A DNA stretch of 64,000 nucleotides from Bradyrhizobium lablabi (GCF_018131005.1 NZ_JAFCJK010000005.1:124001-188000); one strand, 5' to 3'; shown: positions 1 through 9,330, numbered from the stretch's first letter. Numbers and translations are program-made. Notes: generated by a model from the letters alone, not told the origin.

Positions 1-549
1 GCGCGGATCGTCTACTTCCGCCCGGACACATTGCCGCCAGGAGTTCGGCCTGAATTAATGGCGACCCGGCATTTTGTTCCTCGCGAATACCCCTTCGCCT
101 TCACCAATGGCGCCCAGGCCTCCTGGCTGGAGGTCGACGTTGACACCGGGTTCGTCAAGCTCCTGAAGCATTGGGTGGTTGAGGATTGCGGCACGATCAT
201 CAATCCGCAACTTGTGGACGAGCAGATCCGGGGCGGGGTGGTGCAAGGACTCGGGGCGGCGCTGTTCGAGAAGTGTATCTATGATGAGCGGGGCCAGCTC
301 ACCAACGCTAACATGGCCGACTATCTGGTCCCGATGCCGGGCGAGATGCCGGACATTGACGTTGGCCACGTCGTGTCGCCCACGATGGAGTCTGAGCTGG
401 GGGCCAAGGGAGCGGGCGAAGCCGGCACGGCAGGCGCCGCTGCCGCTGTTGCTAATGCGGTCAATGATGCCCTGCGACCGTTCAGCACGACAATTACGGA
501 GATTCCACTGACGCCTCAGGTTGTTCTGACGGCACTGGGACGGATTTGA
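1..549 (+). CDS. Molybdenum hydroxylase large (molybdopterin-binding) subunit, 3' fragment
   Basis: This is the C-terminal 182 residues of a xanthine dehydrogenase/CO dehydrogenase large-subunit (CoxL/XdhB-like) protein; the 5' part lies before the window. The segment VEDCGTIINPQLVDEQIRGG followed by VVQGLGAALFE matches the conserved C-terminal part of the molybdopterin cytosine dinucleotide-binding subunit. The later GAKGAGEAGTAGAAAAVANA contains the Gly-Glu-Ala core whose Glu is the catalytic base near Mo in this family. The enzymes hydroxylate heterocycles or oxidise aldehydes or CO with water as oxygen source; which substrate applies here cannot be told. About 100 bp separate it from the downstream transporter on the same strand, so a shared catabolic role is possible but inferred. 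Confidence 0.88.
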   Translation, partial: ARIVYFRPDTLPPGVRPELMATRHFVPREYPFAFTNGAQASWLEVDVDTGFVKLLKHWVVEDCGTIINPQLVDEQIRGGVVQGLGAALFEKCIYDERGQLTNANMADYLVPMPGEMPDIDVGHVVSPTMESELGAKGAGEAGTAGAAAAVANAVNDALRPFSTTITEIPLTPQVVLTALGRI

Positions 550-651
550 TTGAGGAGGCACCCCTACTAACGGACGTGACGCTTTTTCGTTGTGACGTTC
601 GCCCTGTTCATTCAATATGTCAGAAAAAAATGAGACTTATGGGGAGGATTG

Positions 652-1896
652 ATGAAACGCAGGACACTTCTCGGCGGAACGATTGCCGCAGCCTTGCTTG
701 GGCTGAGCCCAGGTGCTGACGCACAACAGCCGCCGATCAGAATCGGCATGAGCATGCCTCTGACCGGCGGTCTTGCCGGCGGTGGCAAGGCTTCGTTGCT
801 CGGCATCGAGATCTGGAGGGACAACGTCAACGCCAAGGGCGGCCTGCTCGGCCGCAAGGTCGAACTCGTGGTCTACGACGACAAGTCGAGCGCTTCGGAG
901 ACCCCGGCGATCTATTCGAAGCTGATCGACATCGACAAGGTGGATCTCCTGTTCGCGCCTTACGCAACCGTGCCGACCGCGCCGATCATGCCAATGGTCA
1001 AGCAGCGCGGCCTCCTGCTGATCGGCAACTTCTCGTTCCAGGTGAACAGCAAGGTTGGCCACGACATGTGGTTCAACAACGCGCCCTGGGGACCGGCAGA
1101 CAGTTGGGCTGCTTCATTCCTCGATATTGCCCAGAAAGCCGGCGGCAAGTCGATAGCGCTGCTGGCGGCAGACCAAGAGTTTGCGCAGAATCTGGCGAAG
1201 ACGGCGCGGGAGCTAGCAACAAAGCGCAATATGCCGATCGTCTTCGATCAGGCATATCCGCCCAACACGGTGGAATTCTCCAGTATCGTTCGCGCAATCA
1301 AGGCCACTAAGCCTGACATCGTTTATGTCGCGTCCTATCCGCCGGATTCGGCGGGGATTTTGCGCGCCGTGAACGAAATCGGGATCGGCGACAGCGTCAA
1401 AGTTTTCGGCGGCGGCATGGTCGGCTTGCAGTTTGGCGCCGTGATGGAAAATCTGGGGTCGTTGCTTAACGGCGTCGTCAACTACAACTCGTGGCTCCCG
1501 GAAAAGAGCATGTATTTCGACGGGACAAAGGAATTCTTCGAGACCTACGCAAAACGGGCGGTGGAAGCGAAGGTCGATCCGCTGGGCTATTATCTCGCGC
1601 CGTTCGGTTATGCCAGTGGCCAACTCGTCGAGCAGGCCGTCAACGCTGTAGGCTCGCTCGACCAGAAGGCGATCGCAAAATATCTGCGTGAGAATACGCA
1701 TAAGACGATCGTTGGGCCGATTGCCTTCTCGGCGGATGGCGAGCGTAAAGAAACCGCCGTGCTGCAGGCCCAGTTCCGGGGCGTGGTGGACAAGAACATG
1801 GAACAGTTCCGCAATGCGGGCAAGCAGGTGATCCTGTTCCCGGAGAATTTGAGGTCTGGCGAACTCATTGCTCCATTTGAGGCCGCTCGCAAGTAA
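652..1896 (+). CDS. ABC transporter substrate-binding protein, branched-chain amino acid (LivK) family
   Basis: 414 residues. It begins with a basic/hydrophobic signal peptide (MKRRTLLGGTIAAALLG...ADAQ, cleavage probably after ADA), followed by PIRIGMSMPLTGGLAG, the usual first strand of type I periplasmic binding proteins for amides, branched-chain amino acids or aromatic acids. I chose ATG at 652 because GGGGAGGA lies just upstream; a TTG one codon earlier is less likely. It heads a five-gene set with two permeases and two ATPases directly downstream, so it is the periplasmic receptor of a complete importer. In this family true leucine/isoleucine specificity is often lost in favour of aromatic acids or amides; the neighbouring molybdenum hydroxylase and alcohol dehydrogenase suggest a catabolic substrate, but this is inference. 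Confidence 0.9.
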   Translation: MKRRTLLGGTIAAALLGLSPGADAQQPPIRIGMSMPLTGGLAGGGKASLLGIEIWRDNVNAKGGLLGRKVELVVYDDKSSASETPAIYSKLIDIDKVDLLFAPYATVPTAPIMPMVKQRGLLLIGNFSFQVNSKVGHDMWFNNAPWGPADSWAASFLDIAQKAGGKSIALLAADQEFAQNLAKTARELATKRNMPIVFDQAYPPNTVEFSSIVRAIKATKPDIVYVASYPPDSAGILRAVNEIGIGDSVKVFGGGMVGLQFGAVMENLGSLLNGVVNYNSWLPEKSMYFDGTKEFFETYAKRAVEAKVDPLGYYLAPFGYASGQLVEQAVNAVGSLDQKAIAKYLRENTHKTIVGPIAFSADGERKETAVLQAQFRGVVDKNMEQFRNAGKQVILFPENLRSGELIAPFEAARK

Positions 1897-2028
1897 CGGC
1901 GTTTTCGAGATCATCGCATGGCTGCCCGGGATTGAGCCGAACAGTCCCGGGCGGGGATTTGGATGACCCGGTGGGGCTGGCCGGGGACGCAGGCTTCGCG
2001 CCGGTCAAGGGGACTTCAATTGTTTTCA

Positions 2029-2901
2029 ATGGACCTGCTGCTCGATGCAATCGTAATTGGTGTACTGCTCGGCTGCTTCTATGGAGCGGTCAGCCTCGGA
2101 TTGTCAGTCTCGTTCGGCTTGCTTGACGTCCCACACGTGGCGCATCCCGCCTTTCTGGTGATGGCGTCCTACGCCGTGTTCTTCCTCAACGAGCAATACG
2201 GCGTCGATCCCCTCGTGGCGGGGGTGCTGATCACACCGATACTGTTTGTGTTCGGCCTCGCGGCCTACCGCCTGTATTACGAAACTTTTGAAAAGCGGGG
2301 TAGCGACGCCGGCGTGCGCGGAATCGCGTTCTTCTTTGGCGTCGCTTTTATCATCGAGGTGTTGATCATTCTGCAGTTCGGCGTCGACCAGCGTTCGGTC
2401 ACCGCGGCGTATATCGGCAAGGCCTGGCGGCTCGGCGATATCCGGATTCCCTTCCGCCTGCTGGTCGCGTTCGTGGTAGCCGGGGCGCTCACCATCCTGC
2501 TGACGCTGTATCTGTCGCGAACCTTCATGGGACGCGCGATCCGCGCGGTCGCACAGGACCAGGAGGCTCTGCGATTGATGGGCGCCAACCCGATCCGCGT
2601 CAAGCAATGGGCGTTCGGCATTGCGACCGCCGTGCTCGGGGTCTCGGGTGCTTTGCTTATCATCGTCGCCCCCGTCGACCCGACGCTCGACCGCGCTTAT
2701 ATCGGGCGTACATTCTGCGTCGTGGTGATGGCAGGACTTGGCAGCATCAGCGGTACGCTCGTCGCTGCCATCATCCTCGGCGTCGCCGAGTCGATCGTCC
2801 TCACCATGTTCGGCGCCTCCTGGGCGCCGGCCATTTCTTTCGCGATGCTGCTCGGCGTCCTCGCCGTCCGGCCCCAAGGCCTGTTCGGCAGGCGATCATG
2901 A
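2029..2901 (+). CDS. Branched-chain amino acid-type ABC transporter permease (LivH family)
   Basis: 290 residues and strongly hydrophobic, with about eight membrane segments. The LivH-type stretch VVVMAGLGSISGTLVAAIIL lies near the C terminus. The start is uncertain. ATG at 2029 (MDLLLDAIVIGVLLG) gives the normal LivH beginning. An in-frame TTG at 2020 has the better-spaced AAGGGGA (2007-2013), and an upstream in-frame ATG at 1963 would add 22 non-conserved residues. The stop overlaps the next gene's ATG (ATGA at 2898-2901), a sign of translational coupling in the importer operon. It pairs with the LivM-like protein to form the inner-membrane channel. Confidence 0.88.
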   Translation: MDLLLDAIVIGVLLGCFYGAVSLGLSVSFGLLDVPHVAHPAFLVMASYAVFFLNEQYGVDPLVAGVLITPILFVFGLAAYRLYYETFEKRGSDAGVRGIAFFFGVAFIIEVLIILQFGVDQRSVTAAYIGKAWRLGDIRIPFRLLVAFVVAGALTILLTLYLSRTFMGRAIRAVAQDQEALRLMGANPIRVKQWAFGIATAVLGVSGALLIIVAPVDPTLDRAYIGRTFCVVVMAGLGSISGTLVAAIILGVAESIVLTMFGASWAPAISFAMLLGVLAVRPQGLFGRRS

Positions 2902-3857
2902 AGCGCAGCGGCATCTCATTCTGGATCGGGATAACGTTATTTCTCGCCGCCGCGCTGCTGATGACCCAAGTGATCGGCAATCAGTATCCCTTTTTTGCCG
3001 GCTACGTGATCCTGCAGTTCATCGTGCTGGCCGTCGCATGGAGCATCCTTGGGGGCTACGCCGGTTACGTAAATTTCGGCACCAGTGCGTTCTTCGGTAT
3101 GGGCGTCTACACGGCCGTGTTCCTGGTCAAGGCGGTTGGCGCGCCGCTCGTTGTGCAGATCGCGGCGGCTGCCGCGGTCGGCGCCCTGATGGGCTTCGCC
3201 CTGGGGCTCCTGACATTGCGGATGCAGGGCATCTTCTTTTCGATCGCGACGATTGCGTTAACGATCATCATAGAGACGTCGATCACCAACTGGCGATATG
3301 TCGGCGGCGCGGCAGGCATTCAGATACAGCGGCCGGCGGCGTCGGCTCCATTCGACAACTATGTGCAAATGCTGTTCTTCGTTCAGGCGCTGCTGGTGGT
3401 CCTGGCGGTTGCGATCTCGCGCTACATTCAGAATTCATGGATCGGCCGCGGCTTGCAGGCGCTCAAAGACGACGAACTCGCCGCCGAATGCACAGGCGTA
3501 CCGACCCTGCGGCTAAAGCTGTTGGCGTGCGTCATCTCCGGGGCACTGATGTGCGCGGCCGGTGCGCCAGCCGCGATGTACGTGCAATACGCTGACCCGG
3601 CGTCCGCGTTCAATCTCAATTACTCCGTCTCGGCGCTGGCAATGTCGCTGATCGGGGGGACTGCACATTGGATGGGCCCGGTCATCGGTGCGATCCTGTT
3701 GAGCGCGACGCAGCAGTTGCTGACCGTTACCATTTCATCGGAAGTCAACGTGCTGTTGCTCGGCGTGATGCTGGTGCTGTTTGTCGTTGGAGCGCCAGAG
3801 GGTATCATTGGCTTGATCCGCAAGATTATCCGTAGTCGCAACCGGGGTAAGGAATGA
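2898..3857 (+). CDS. Branched-chain amino acid-type ABC transporter permease (LivM family)
   Basis: 319 residues. Hydrophobic segments alternate with the LivM-characteristic GYAGYVNFGTSAFFGMGVYT near residue 50 and the GG-AHWMGPVIGAILL signature near residue 255. The reading frame is open much further upstream (to 2607), but that part lies inside the preceding permease gene. ATG at 2898 gives the normal short N terminus (MKRSGISFW) and overlaps the previous stop. The 3' end in turn overlaps the ATPase gene by ATGA at 3854-3857. It forms the second half of the membrane channel. Confidence 0.9.
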   Translation: MKRSGISFWIGITLFLAAALLMTQVIGNQYPFFAGYVILQFIVLAVAWSILGGYAGYVNFGTSAFFGMGVYTAVFLVKAVGAPLVVQIAAAAAVGALMGFALGLLTLRMQGIFFSIATIALTIIIETSITNWRYVGGAAGIQIQRPAASAPFDNYVQMLFFVQALLVVLAVAISRYIQNSWIGRGLQALKDDELAAECTGVPTLRLKLLACVISGALMCAAGAPAAMYVQYADPASAFNLNYSVSALAMSLIGGTAHWMGPVIGAILLSATQQLLTVTISSEVNVLLLGVMLVLFVVGAPEGIIGLIRKIIRSRNRGKE

Positions 3858-4594
3858 CGGCCTCCGAAACACGGGTGCCCTTGCTGCAGATCGTTTCGCT
3901 CACCAAGCGGTTCGGCGGTTTCACCGCGCTCGACAATGTCAGCGTCGACATTTCGCCGGGAGAGCGCTTCGGCCTAATCGGCCCGAACGGCTCGGGAAAG
4001 ACCACGCTGATCAATTGCATTTCCGGCGCGTTCCGCACCGAGGTCGGCTCCGTCATCTTCCGCGAAGAAGACATCTCGCCGCTGCAGCCACATATGCGCA
4101 CGCGCCGCGGTATCGCGCGCAGCTTCCAGATCCCTCGGCCGTTCAGAAGCATGACGGTTGCTGAAAATCTCATGGTCGCGCTCGATTTTGCTGCGGACGA
4201 GCATGTCTCGATGACGCAACGTCGTGATACCACGATGTCGATACTGACCCGGATGGGTCTCGCGTCCAAGGCTGACACGTTGCCCACGAAGCTGAGCCAA
4301 GTGGAATTGCGCAAGATGGAGCTTGCCCGGGCGATGGCGACACATCCAAAGCTGCTGATTTCCGATGAAGCCATGGCAGGCCTCTCCAGCTCGGAAGTCG
4401 ACGAGGTGCTCGATCTTCTGATGAGCCTTGCAGATCACGACATCACCATCATCATGATTGAGCACATCATGCAGGCGGTCATGCGTTTCTCGGATCGCGT
4501 GATGTGTCTTGACGCCGGCAGGATCATCGCGATTGGCACGCCGTCTGAAGTCATGGCCAACCAGCGCGTGCAGGAGGCCTACCTTGGCACTTAG
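3854..4594 (+). CDS. ABC transporter ATP-binding protein (LivG family)
   Basis: 246 residues. Walker A is GPNGSGKTT near residue 42. The Walker B region reads LLISDEAMAGL, with the catalytic Glu retained after Asp. The switch His is in IMIEHIMQAVM. The signature segment reads LSQVELRKMELARAMA, so the usual LSGGQ is replaced by LSQVE; LivG proteins vary here, so this does not by itself mean inactivity. The insert between Walker A and the signature (RRGIARSFQIPRPFRSMT) is typical of LivG. It energises the importer together with the LivF-like ATPase, whose TTG start lies inside this gene's last codons. Confidence 0.9.
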   Translation: MTASETRVPLLQIVSLTKRFGGFTALDNVSVDISPGERFGLIGPNGSGKTTLINCISGAFRTEVGSVIFREEDISPLQPHMRTRRGIARSFQIPRPFRSMTVAENLMVALDFAADEHVSMTQRRDTTMSILTRMGLASKADTLPTKLSQVELRKMELARAMATHPKLLISDEAMAGLSSSEVDEVLDLLMSLADHDITIIMIEHIMQAVMRFSDRVMCLDAGRIIAIGTPSEVMANQRVQEAYLGT

Positions 4595-5321
4595 CCTCGC
4601 CACCAATGACCTTGATGCGGGTTACGGCGCCGTGAAGGCGTTGCGTGGCGTTTCGCTCCGTGTCGAGTCTGGCGAGACCGTCGCATTGCTGGGCACTAAC
4701 GGCAACGGCAAGAGCACCTTGATGAAGTGCATCGCCGGCCTCGTCCGGCCGCAGCGAGGAAGCATATCGCTCACGATCGACGGATCGGCTCATGATCTGT
4801 CCCGGCTGTCGGCTGAAGATATCGTCGATCTTGGTGTGGCGCTGGTTCCTGAGGGACGACGGCTGTTTCCGAGGTTGACCGTCCTGGAGAACCTGATGCT
4901 CGGCGCCTTTCGCAAGGCCGCCCGTGGCAATATCGAGCGCAATCTGGCGCTTGCCTTCGAAGCATTTCCGACCCTCAAGGAACGAAAGAGCCAGCTCGCC
5001 GGCACCATGTCGGGCGGGCAACAACAGATGCTGGCGATCGCGCGTGCGTTGATGTCGTCGCCACGCTTGCTGTTGGTCGATGAGCCTTCGGTAGGTCTGT
5101 CGCCGCTCTTGGTCTCGCAGACGATCACCAAGATCGGCGAACTCAATCAGAATCTCGGCCTGACCGTGCTGATGGCGGAGCAAAACTTCAATCAGGCAAT
5201 CCGGATCGCCAATCGTGGATACATCATCGTACATGGCGAGATCGTCGTGGCAGCCGATTCGGTCGACGAATTGAAGGGCAATGACATCGTCAGGCGGCTC
5301 TATCTCGGTGGGAGCGCGTGA
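4584..5321 (+). CDS. ABC transporter ATP-binding protein (LivF family)
   Basis: 245 residues from a TTG start at 4584. It is preceded by CAGGAGG at 4571-4577 with 6-base spacing, and the protein then begins LALSLATNDLDAGYGAVKAL, which aligns with the normal LivF N terminus. The frame is open upstream, but those residues lie inside livG. Walker A is GTNGNGKST, the signature MSGGQQQMLAIARAL is canonical, and Walker B is LLLVDEPSVGLSP. The LivF-typical LVPEGRRLFPRLTVLENL segment is present. It is the last gene of the importer operon and overlaps livG by 11 bases. Confidence 0.9.
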   Translation: MALSLATNDLDAGYGAVKALRGVSLRVESGETVALLGTNGNGKSTLMKCIAGLVRPQRGSISLTIDGSAHDLSRLSAEDIVDLGVALVPEGRRLFPRLTVLENLMLGAFRKAARGNIERNLALAFEAFPTLKERKSQLAGTMSGGQQQMLAIARALMSSPRLLLVDEPSVGLSPLLVSQTITKIGELNQNLGLTVLMAEQNFNQAIRIANRGYIIVHGEIVVAADSVDELKGNDIVRRLYLGGSA

Positions 5322-5367
5322 TGGCCACCACGGAGTATCCGGTGCACCTTACCAGGTGAGCGGTTTG

Positions 5368-6519
5368 CTACCACGTCGCGCCGGCGACCGGGGCGGCCTG
5401 CCTGTTGGCAACGACCACCTTGATGGCGTCGTCGATTCGTTCGCGAGCATAACGCAATGCCGTCGGCAGTTCGGCGAGCGGAAACGTATGGGTGTGGATT
5501 TTGGTCGCATCAAAGCGCTTTTCCGCCATTAACGCCATCGCGCGGCGGGTGGCGCTGCGGCCTTCGCCTCGAATGCCGTAGAGGTAGATATTGTTCATGG
5601 CGAGCTGCGCGATATCCAGCGTGACGCGTTCATGCGGGAATGCGGCGAGACATATCTTTCCTCCGCGATTGGTCATGCGGATGGCCTGGTCGATCGTGGC
5701 CTCGGTGCCCGCACATTCGACGACGTAGTCCGCACCGATTCCGCCGGTGAGTTTTTTCACGATCGCGACGGCGTCCTCCTCGTTGATGTTAATGGTACGG
5801 TCGGCGCCCAACTCCTTGCCGATGGCAAGGCGTCTGTTGCGCGTCCCGGTCAGGATGACAGGGCTCGCGCCGAGCGCTTTTGCGACCGCCACCGCTAGCA
5901 GCCCGATTGGCCCCGGGCCGATCACGACGACGCTCTCTCCGGCGACCAATCCTCCCAGTTCCGTCAGGCCGTACATGGACGTGCCGGCTGTCACCACGAG
6001 CGTCGCCTCGGCGTCGCTCATGCCGTCGGGTACGCGCGCGAGCGTGTTAACGTGATTGACGGCGTATTCGGCGAACCCACCGTCAGTCGTAAAGCCGTTG
6101 GCGCGATGCCCCTTCTCCGGCCTCCCATAGTTGAGACATGACGTGTACATGCCCTGGCGGCAGCGCTTGCACTGACCGCAGCCCGCATGAATTTCAACGT
6201 TGACCCGCTCGCCGATCTTGAATTCGTCGACGTCGGGCCCGAGAGCCGCAACCGTGCCCATATATTCATGGCCCGGTGTGAAGTCCTTGTTGAAGGGCAG
6301 ACCGCCCGCAATGCTTGCCGGCGAGCCCGAATGGATGATCTCGAGGTCGGTCGCGCAGATCGCCACTGCATCGATGCGCACCAGGACCTCGGCGCGTGCG
6401 GGAACCGGCGTAGGCTTTTCGTGAAGGAGAAGCTGGTCGGGGTCGCCAAGGACCCAGGCTTTCATGCGGTGGGGGATAGCAAGATCAGGCGACATGGTGA
6501 CGCCGGCGGGACGGTACAT
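5368..6519 (-). CDS. Zinc-dependent medium-chain alcohol/polyol dehydrogenase
   Basis: 383 residues. The catalytic zinc site is suggested by CATDLEIIHSG and GHEYMGTVAALG; the structural zinc lobe is visible as GCGQCKRCRQGMYTSC with four cysteines. The Rossmann motif VVVIGPGPIGLLAVAVAKALG binds NAD(P). The family oxidises alcohols, polyols or threonine to aldehydes or ketones; substrate unknown. ATG at 6519 was chosen because AGAGGAAG lies about 7 bases upstream; MKAWVLGD (6465) would be a shorter start closer to the usual family N terminus. It is transcribed convergently with the importer operon (46-bp gap). Confidence 0.88.
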   Translation of the reverse strand: MYRPAGVTMSPDLAIPHRMKAWVLGDPDQLLLHEKPTPVPARAEVLVRIDAVAICATDLEIIHSGSPASIAGGLPFNKDFTPGHEYMGTVAALGPDVDEFKIGERVNVEIHAGCGQCKRCRQGMYTSCLNYGRPEKGHRANGFTTDGGFAEYAVNHVNTLARVPDGMSDAEATLVVTAGTSMYGLTELGGLVAGESVVVIGPGPIGLLAVAVAKALGASPVILTGTRNRRLAIGKELGADRTININEEDAVAIVKKLTGGIGADYVVECAGTEATIDQAIRMTNRGGKICLAAFPHERVTLDIAQLAMNNIYLYGIRGEGRSATRRAMALMAEKRFDATKIHTHTFPLAELPTALRYARERIDDAIKVVVANRQAAPVAGATW

Positions 6520-6873
6520 GGGCGCTTCCTCTTATAACCGGCAGCCTAGCCTAAACTGATCGGCTCTCGCGAGCCATCCGTCCCCTAGGCGGCATCCAGT
6601 TGTGCGCATCTGCTGCACGGCAATGCAAGCGTCGCATAACCTTCATGCGCAGTCGATAGGTTCGCCGGTTGATGTCGGAAATGGACTGGGGATTCCGCGG
6701 CGTGAAGAGGGAATGAGCCGCGCGTTGCCGCTTGGTGACGTTGGTACACTTCACGGGATTGGAGAGCCGCCGAATTGACAGCATTCGCGCACCAGGTCCC
6801 GATCGGCGAATTCGAAGGGCTGCATCCGTTCTTCGGGCCCGACGGCAAGTTGCTTCGAGCTTGTCCGTCGCGA
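6520..6873. other. Non-coding stretch, nothing recognised
   Basis: This 354-bp stretch separates the alcohol dehydrogenase start from the stop of the small hypothetical gene; both are read on the minus strand, so it should carry the dehydrogenase promoter. Short open frames cross it on both strands, but none has a good ribosome site or family-like composition. I see no hairpin or clear promoter. Confidence 0.4.
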
Positions 6874-7176
6874 TCAGTTCGCAGCGGTGAGCCTGGGGTT
6901 CGGCACCGTAGCATGTCGAACGTTCGACCGGCCGCCGCGCGACATCATCTGGTGCATTGCGTGCAGGCTGTTAACAGCCTGGTCCAGAGCCGTGTCGGCA
7001 CTTCGGATCGCGGCAATGAACCGCGCTGTCAGTTCGGAATCGAGCTTCGCCCGGGTCATTCCATCGCGGCTTTTCTTCCGGTCGAGCGATCGCTGGATGG
7101 TTGCGGCCCGTGCGGTCTTGGGATCGCACCCCAGCATGTCGCCGATCTCGGCGTAGGTCATCCAAATCTGCGGCAT
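6874..7176 (-). CDS. Small conserved hypothetical protein with an HTH-like N terminus
   Basis: 100 residues from ATG at 7176 (MPQIWMTYAEIGDMLGCDP), preceded by GGGGAGAG at about 7-base spacing, which decides the start over the longer open frame. The N terminus (MTYAEIGDMLGCDPKTAR) reads like the first two helices of a helix-turn-helix. It is followed by the basic segment SLDRKKSRDGMTRAKLDSEL and a helical tail (ARFIAAIRSADTALDQAVNS). I associate this pattern with small, much-duplicated hypothetical proteins of Bradyrhizobium, but no function is established. No operon partner is adjacent. Confidence 0.6.
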   Translation of the reverse strand: MPQIWMTYAEIGDMLGCDPKTARAATIQRSLDRKKSRDGMTRAKLDSELTARFIAAIRSADTALDQAVNSLHAMHQMMSRGGRSNVRHATVPNPRLTAAN

Positions 7177-7370
7177 TTGCACTCTCCCCATTATGGGTGG
7201 GAGACTGGCGAAACTTGATAAACAGTGCGTTGTCCGCGCCTGGATCCGCGGGCGGCTCATATGCAAAGCATCGTTCTTGGTTAAACGAGGGCATAAAGGC
7301 GATTGCAATTTCCCGCGCGGAGATAATGGTTGGCTAACCGTGTGGCGGAGCCAAATGGAGGATCGTCGCG

Positions 7371-8339
7371 ATGCGCCTGCTGAAGCTGCTCATTTCTCTC
7401 CTTTCGCTATTCGTCGGGCACGAAGCCGCTGCACAAGGGACGTATCCAGATCGGCCGATCAAGATGATCGTTCCGCTGGCGGCGGCGAGTGCCGTGGACG
7501 TTGCCGCAAGGATCGTTACACAAAAGATGGCCGAGAGTATGGGGCAGCAATTCGTCATCCTGAACCAGCCAGGGGCATCCGGACTGATCGGAGCCGATCA
7601 AGTCGCGCGCAGCGCGCCGGACGGCTACACGATTGGCGGCTTCAACGACAGCATCATGACCATGGTGCCCAATCTTCAGCCGACCATGCGCTGGGATGCC
7701 CTTAGGGATTTTGAGCCGATCTCTCTGGTCGCCACCGTCGAGTGGGGGCTGGTCGCCAGCAACAAGTCGAGTTTCAAATCGGCGGCCGACCTGATCGCAG
7801 CGGCAAAAGCTGCTCCCGGTGGAATCGACTATGCCTCTGGTGGGCCGGGCAGCCCACAGCATCTGGCGATGGCAATGTTTGCATCCGCAGCCGGCATATC
7901 GTTGACACATGTGCCTTATAAGGGTGCAACACAGGCTGCTACCGACATTGCGGCCGGGCAGGTTCCGGTGGGCTTCCAGGGGTTGGGCACCGTCGCATCA
8001 CTGGCACGCGGCGGTCAACTCAGACTGATCGGCGTCACCACCGAGAAGCGACTGTCGCAATTCCCCGACGTGCCGACTGTTTCGGAATCTGGCTTGCCGG
8101 GGTTCCTTTTCAACTCATGGTTCGCAATCGTCGCGCCAGCGGGGACTTCAAAAGACGTTGTGGCCCGGCTCAACGCGGAGGTGTTGAAGGCAATCAGCGA
8201 CCCCGAGGTTCGCCGTAAGCTCGAATATTTGGGGTTTACCGTGCGCGGAAGTGCTGCGGACGAGTTGCGCGCCCTGACGCGCGATCAGTTTGCCAGGTAT
8301 GCCCGCGTAATCAAGGAAATGGGAATTTCGGGCGAATAG
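7371..8339 (+). CDS. Bug/TctC-family tripartite tricarboxylate transporter-type binding protein
   Basis: 322 residues. A signal peptide (MRLLKLLISLLSLFVGHEAAAQG) precedes YPDRPIKMIVPLAAASAVDV, the family's opening strand, in which the common PFxxGGxxD ligand loop is altered to PLAAASAVD. Other Bug landmarks are present: ADGYTIG-like DGYTIGGFND, IDYASGGPGSPQHLAMAMF and HVPYKGATQAATDIAAGQV. A GGAGG ribosome site lies upstream of the ATG. No TctA/TctB membrane genes are near, so it is an orphan periplasmic binder, common in this group of bacteria. The changed ligand loop suggests an atypical ligand, which is inference. Confidence 0.88.
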   Translation: MRLLKLLISLLSLFVGHEAAAQGTYPDRPIKMIVPLAAASAVDVAARIVTQKMAESMGQQFVILNQPGASGLIGADQVARSAPDGYTIGGFNDSIMTMVPNLQPTMRWDALRDFEPISLVATVEWGLVASNKSSFKSAADLIAAAKAAPGGIDYASGGPGSPQHLAMAMFASAAGISLTHVPYKGATQAATDIAAGQVPVGFQGLGTVASLARGGQLRLIGVTTEKRLSQFPDVPTVSESGLPGFLFNSWFAIVAPAGTSKDVVARLNAEVLKAISDPEVRRKLEYLGFTVRGSAADELRALTRDQFARYARVIKEMGISGE

Positions 8340-8583
8340 CGGCCGCCATGCGGCGGTCTGGATGCCGCGGAAGGCATTGGATGCAATCGAAAGTTTTGTA
8401 ACAGGGGATAATTTATCAAAAATTGTAGCTTTTGCTGATTCTGTTCCGAAAGAGGACAGCCTTCGCCCTTTTGTTGCTGTAGGCATTCAGCGGGACTATA
8501 ATGGGAGAGGCTTCATTGATCGGTAGCTTTGCCGGCGTCTGCTGTGGTGCCGCGCCGATATGGCGTGATACAATTTTGTCTGG

Positions 8584-9330
8584 ATGACGATGACCGCTGC
8601 GCCCATAGAAAGACCTGCCGTGGCGCCGCCGTTTTCGAGCAGTAAGCTGGCTGTGCTGCGCAAGCATCCGTATTTCGCTGATCTCGAGCCCGACGCATTT
8701 GATCAGCTTTGCCGTTACGCCAAGCACGTCACGCTCAAGCGGGGGACAACGCTCTTTTCCAAGGGCGATCCCGGAACCTACCTGATTGCGGTGATCTCCG
8801 GCACCGTGAAAATCAGCATTTCCTCGCCAGACGGCCGCAACGCGATTCTCAACTTGATCGAGGCTGGTGAGATATTCGGCGAGATTGCCCTGCTTGACGG
8901 ACAACCGCGGTCGGCCGATGCCACCGCCAACACGAACTGCGAACTGTTCATCATTGATCGGCGGGAGTTTATCCCCTTCGTACGCAGCCAGCCGTCGCTC
9001 GCGATGAAGTTCATCGAACTGCTCTGTACGAGATTGCGCTGGACCAGCGACCAGGTTGAACAAATCATCCTGCAGAACTTGCCGGGGCGCCTCGCCAGTG
9101 CGCTGCTGCGGCTGAGTGATAAGCATAAGCTTGGACCTCAAGGCCGTACCATCTCGATCACCCAGCAGGAGATCAGCGAGATGGTCGGCATGACGCGGGA
9201 AAGCATCAACAAGCAGCTCCGGGCATGGGCAGCTCGCGGTTGGGTTCGGCTTGAACATGGCGCCATCGTTGTGCTGAAGGCAGAGGTTCTCCAAGAGCTG
9301 GTCGACGCCGGATCGAACGACGCCGAATAG
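8584..9330 (+). CDS. Crp/Fnr-family transcriptional regulator
   Basis: 248 residues. It has a cyclic-nucleotide-binding-type beta barrel (about residues 25-145) with a phosphate-binding-cassette-like GEIALLDGQPRSADATA. A long dimerisation helix follows, then a winged helix with HTH segment ISITQQEISEMVGMTRESINKQL (residues about 180-203). There is no N-terminal Cys cluster of the FNR type, so direct oxygen sensing through an iron-sulfur cluster is unlikely; the R-S pair in the cassette fits cAMP or a similar ligand. It may start at the first ATG (8584) or the second (8590). A 244-bp gap upstream gives it its own promoter; no target is obvious nearby. Confidence 0.88.
   Translation: MTMTAAPIERPAVAPPFSSSKLAVLRKHPYFADLEPDAFDQLCRYAKHVTLKRGTTLFSKGDPGTYLIAVISGTVKISISSPDGRNAILNLIEAGEIFGEIALLDGQPRSADATANTNCELFIIDRREFIPFVRSQPSLAMKFIELLCTRLRWTSDQVEQIILQNLPGRLASALLRLSDKHKLGPQGRTISITQQEISEMVGMTRESINKQLRAWAARGWVRLEHGAIVVLKAEVLQELVDAGSNDAE

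Noticed and set aside
8411..8427. Possible FNR box upstream of the Crp/Fnr regulator
   Set aside because: Only one half-site (ATCAA) is good; the opposite half does not fit TTGAT-N4-ATCAA.
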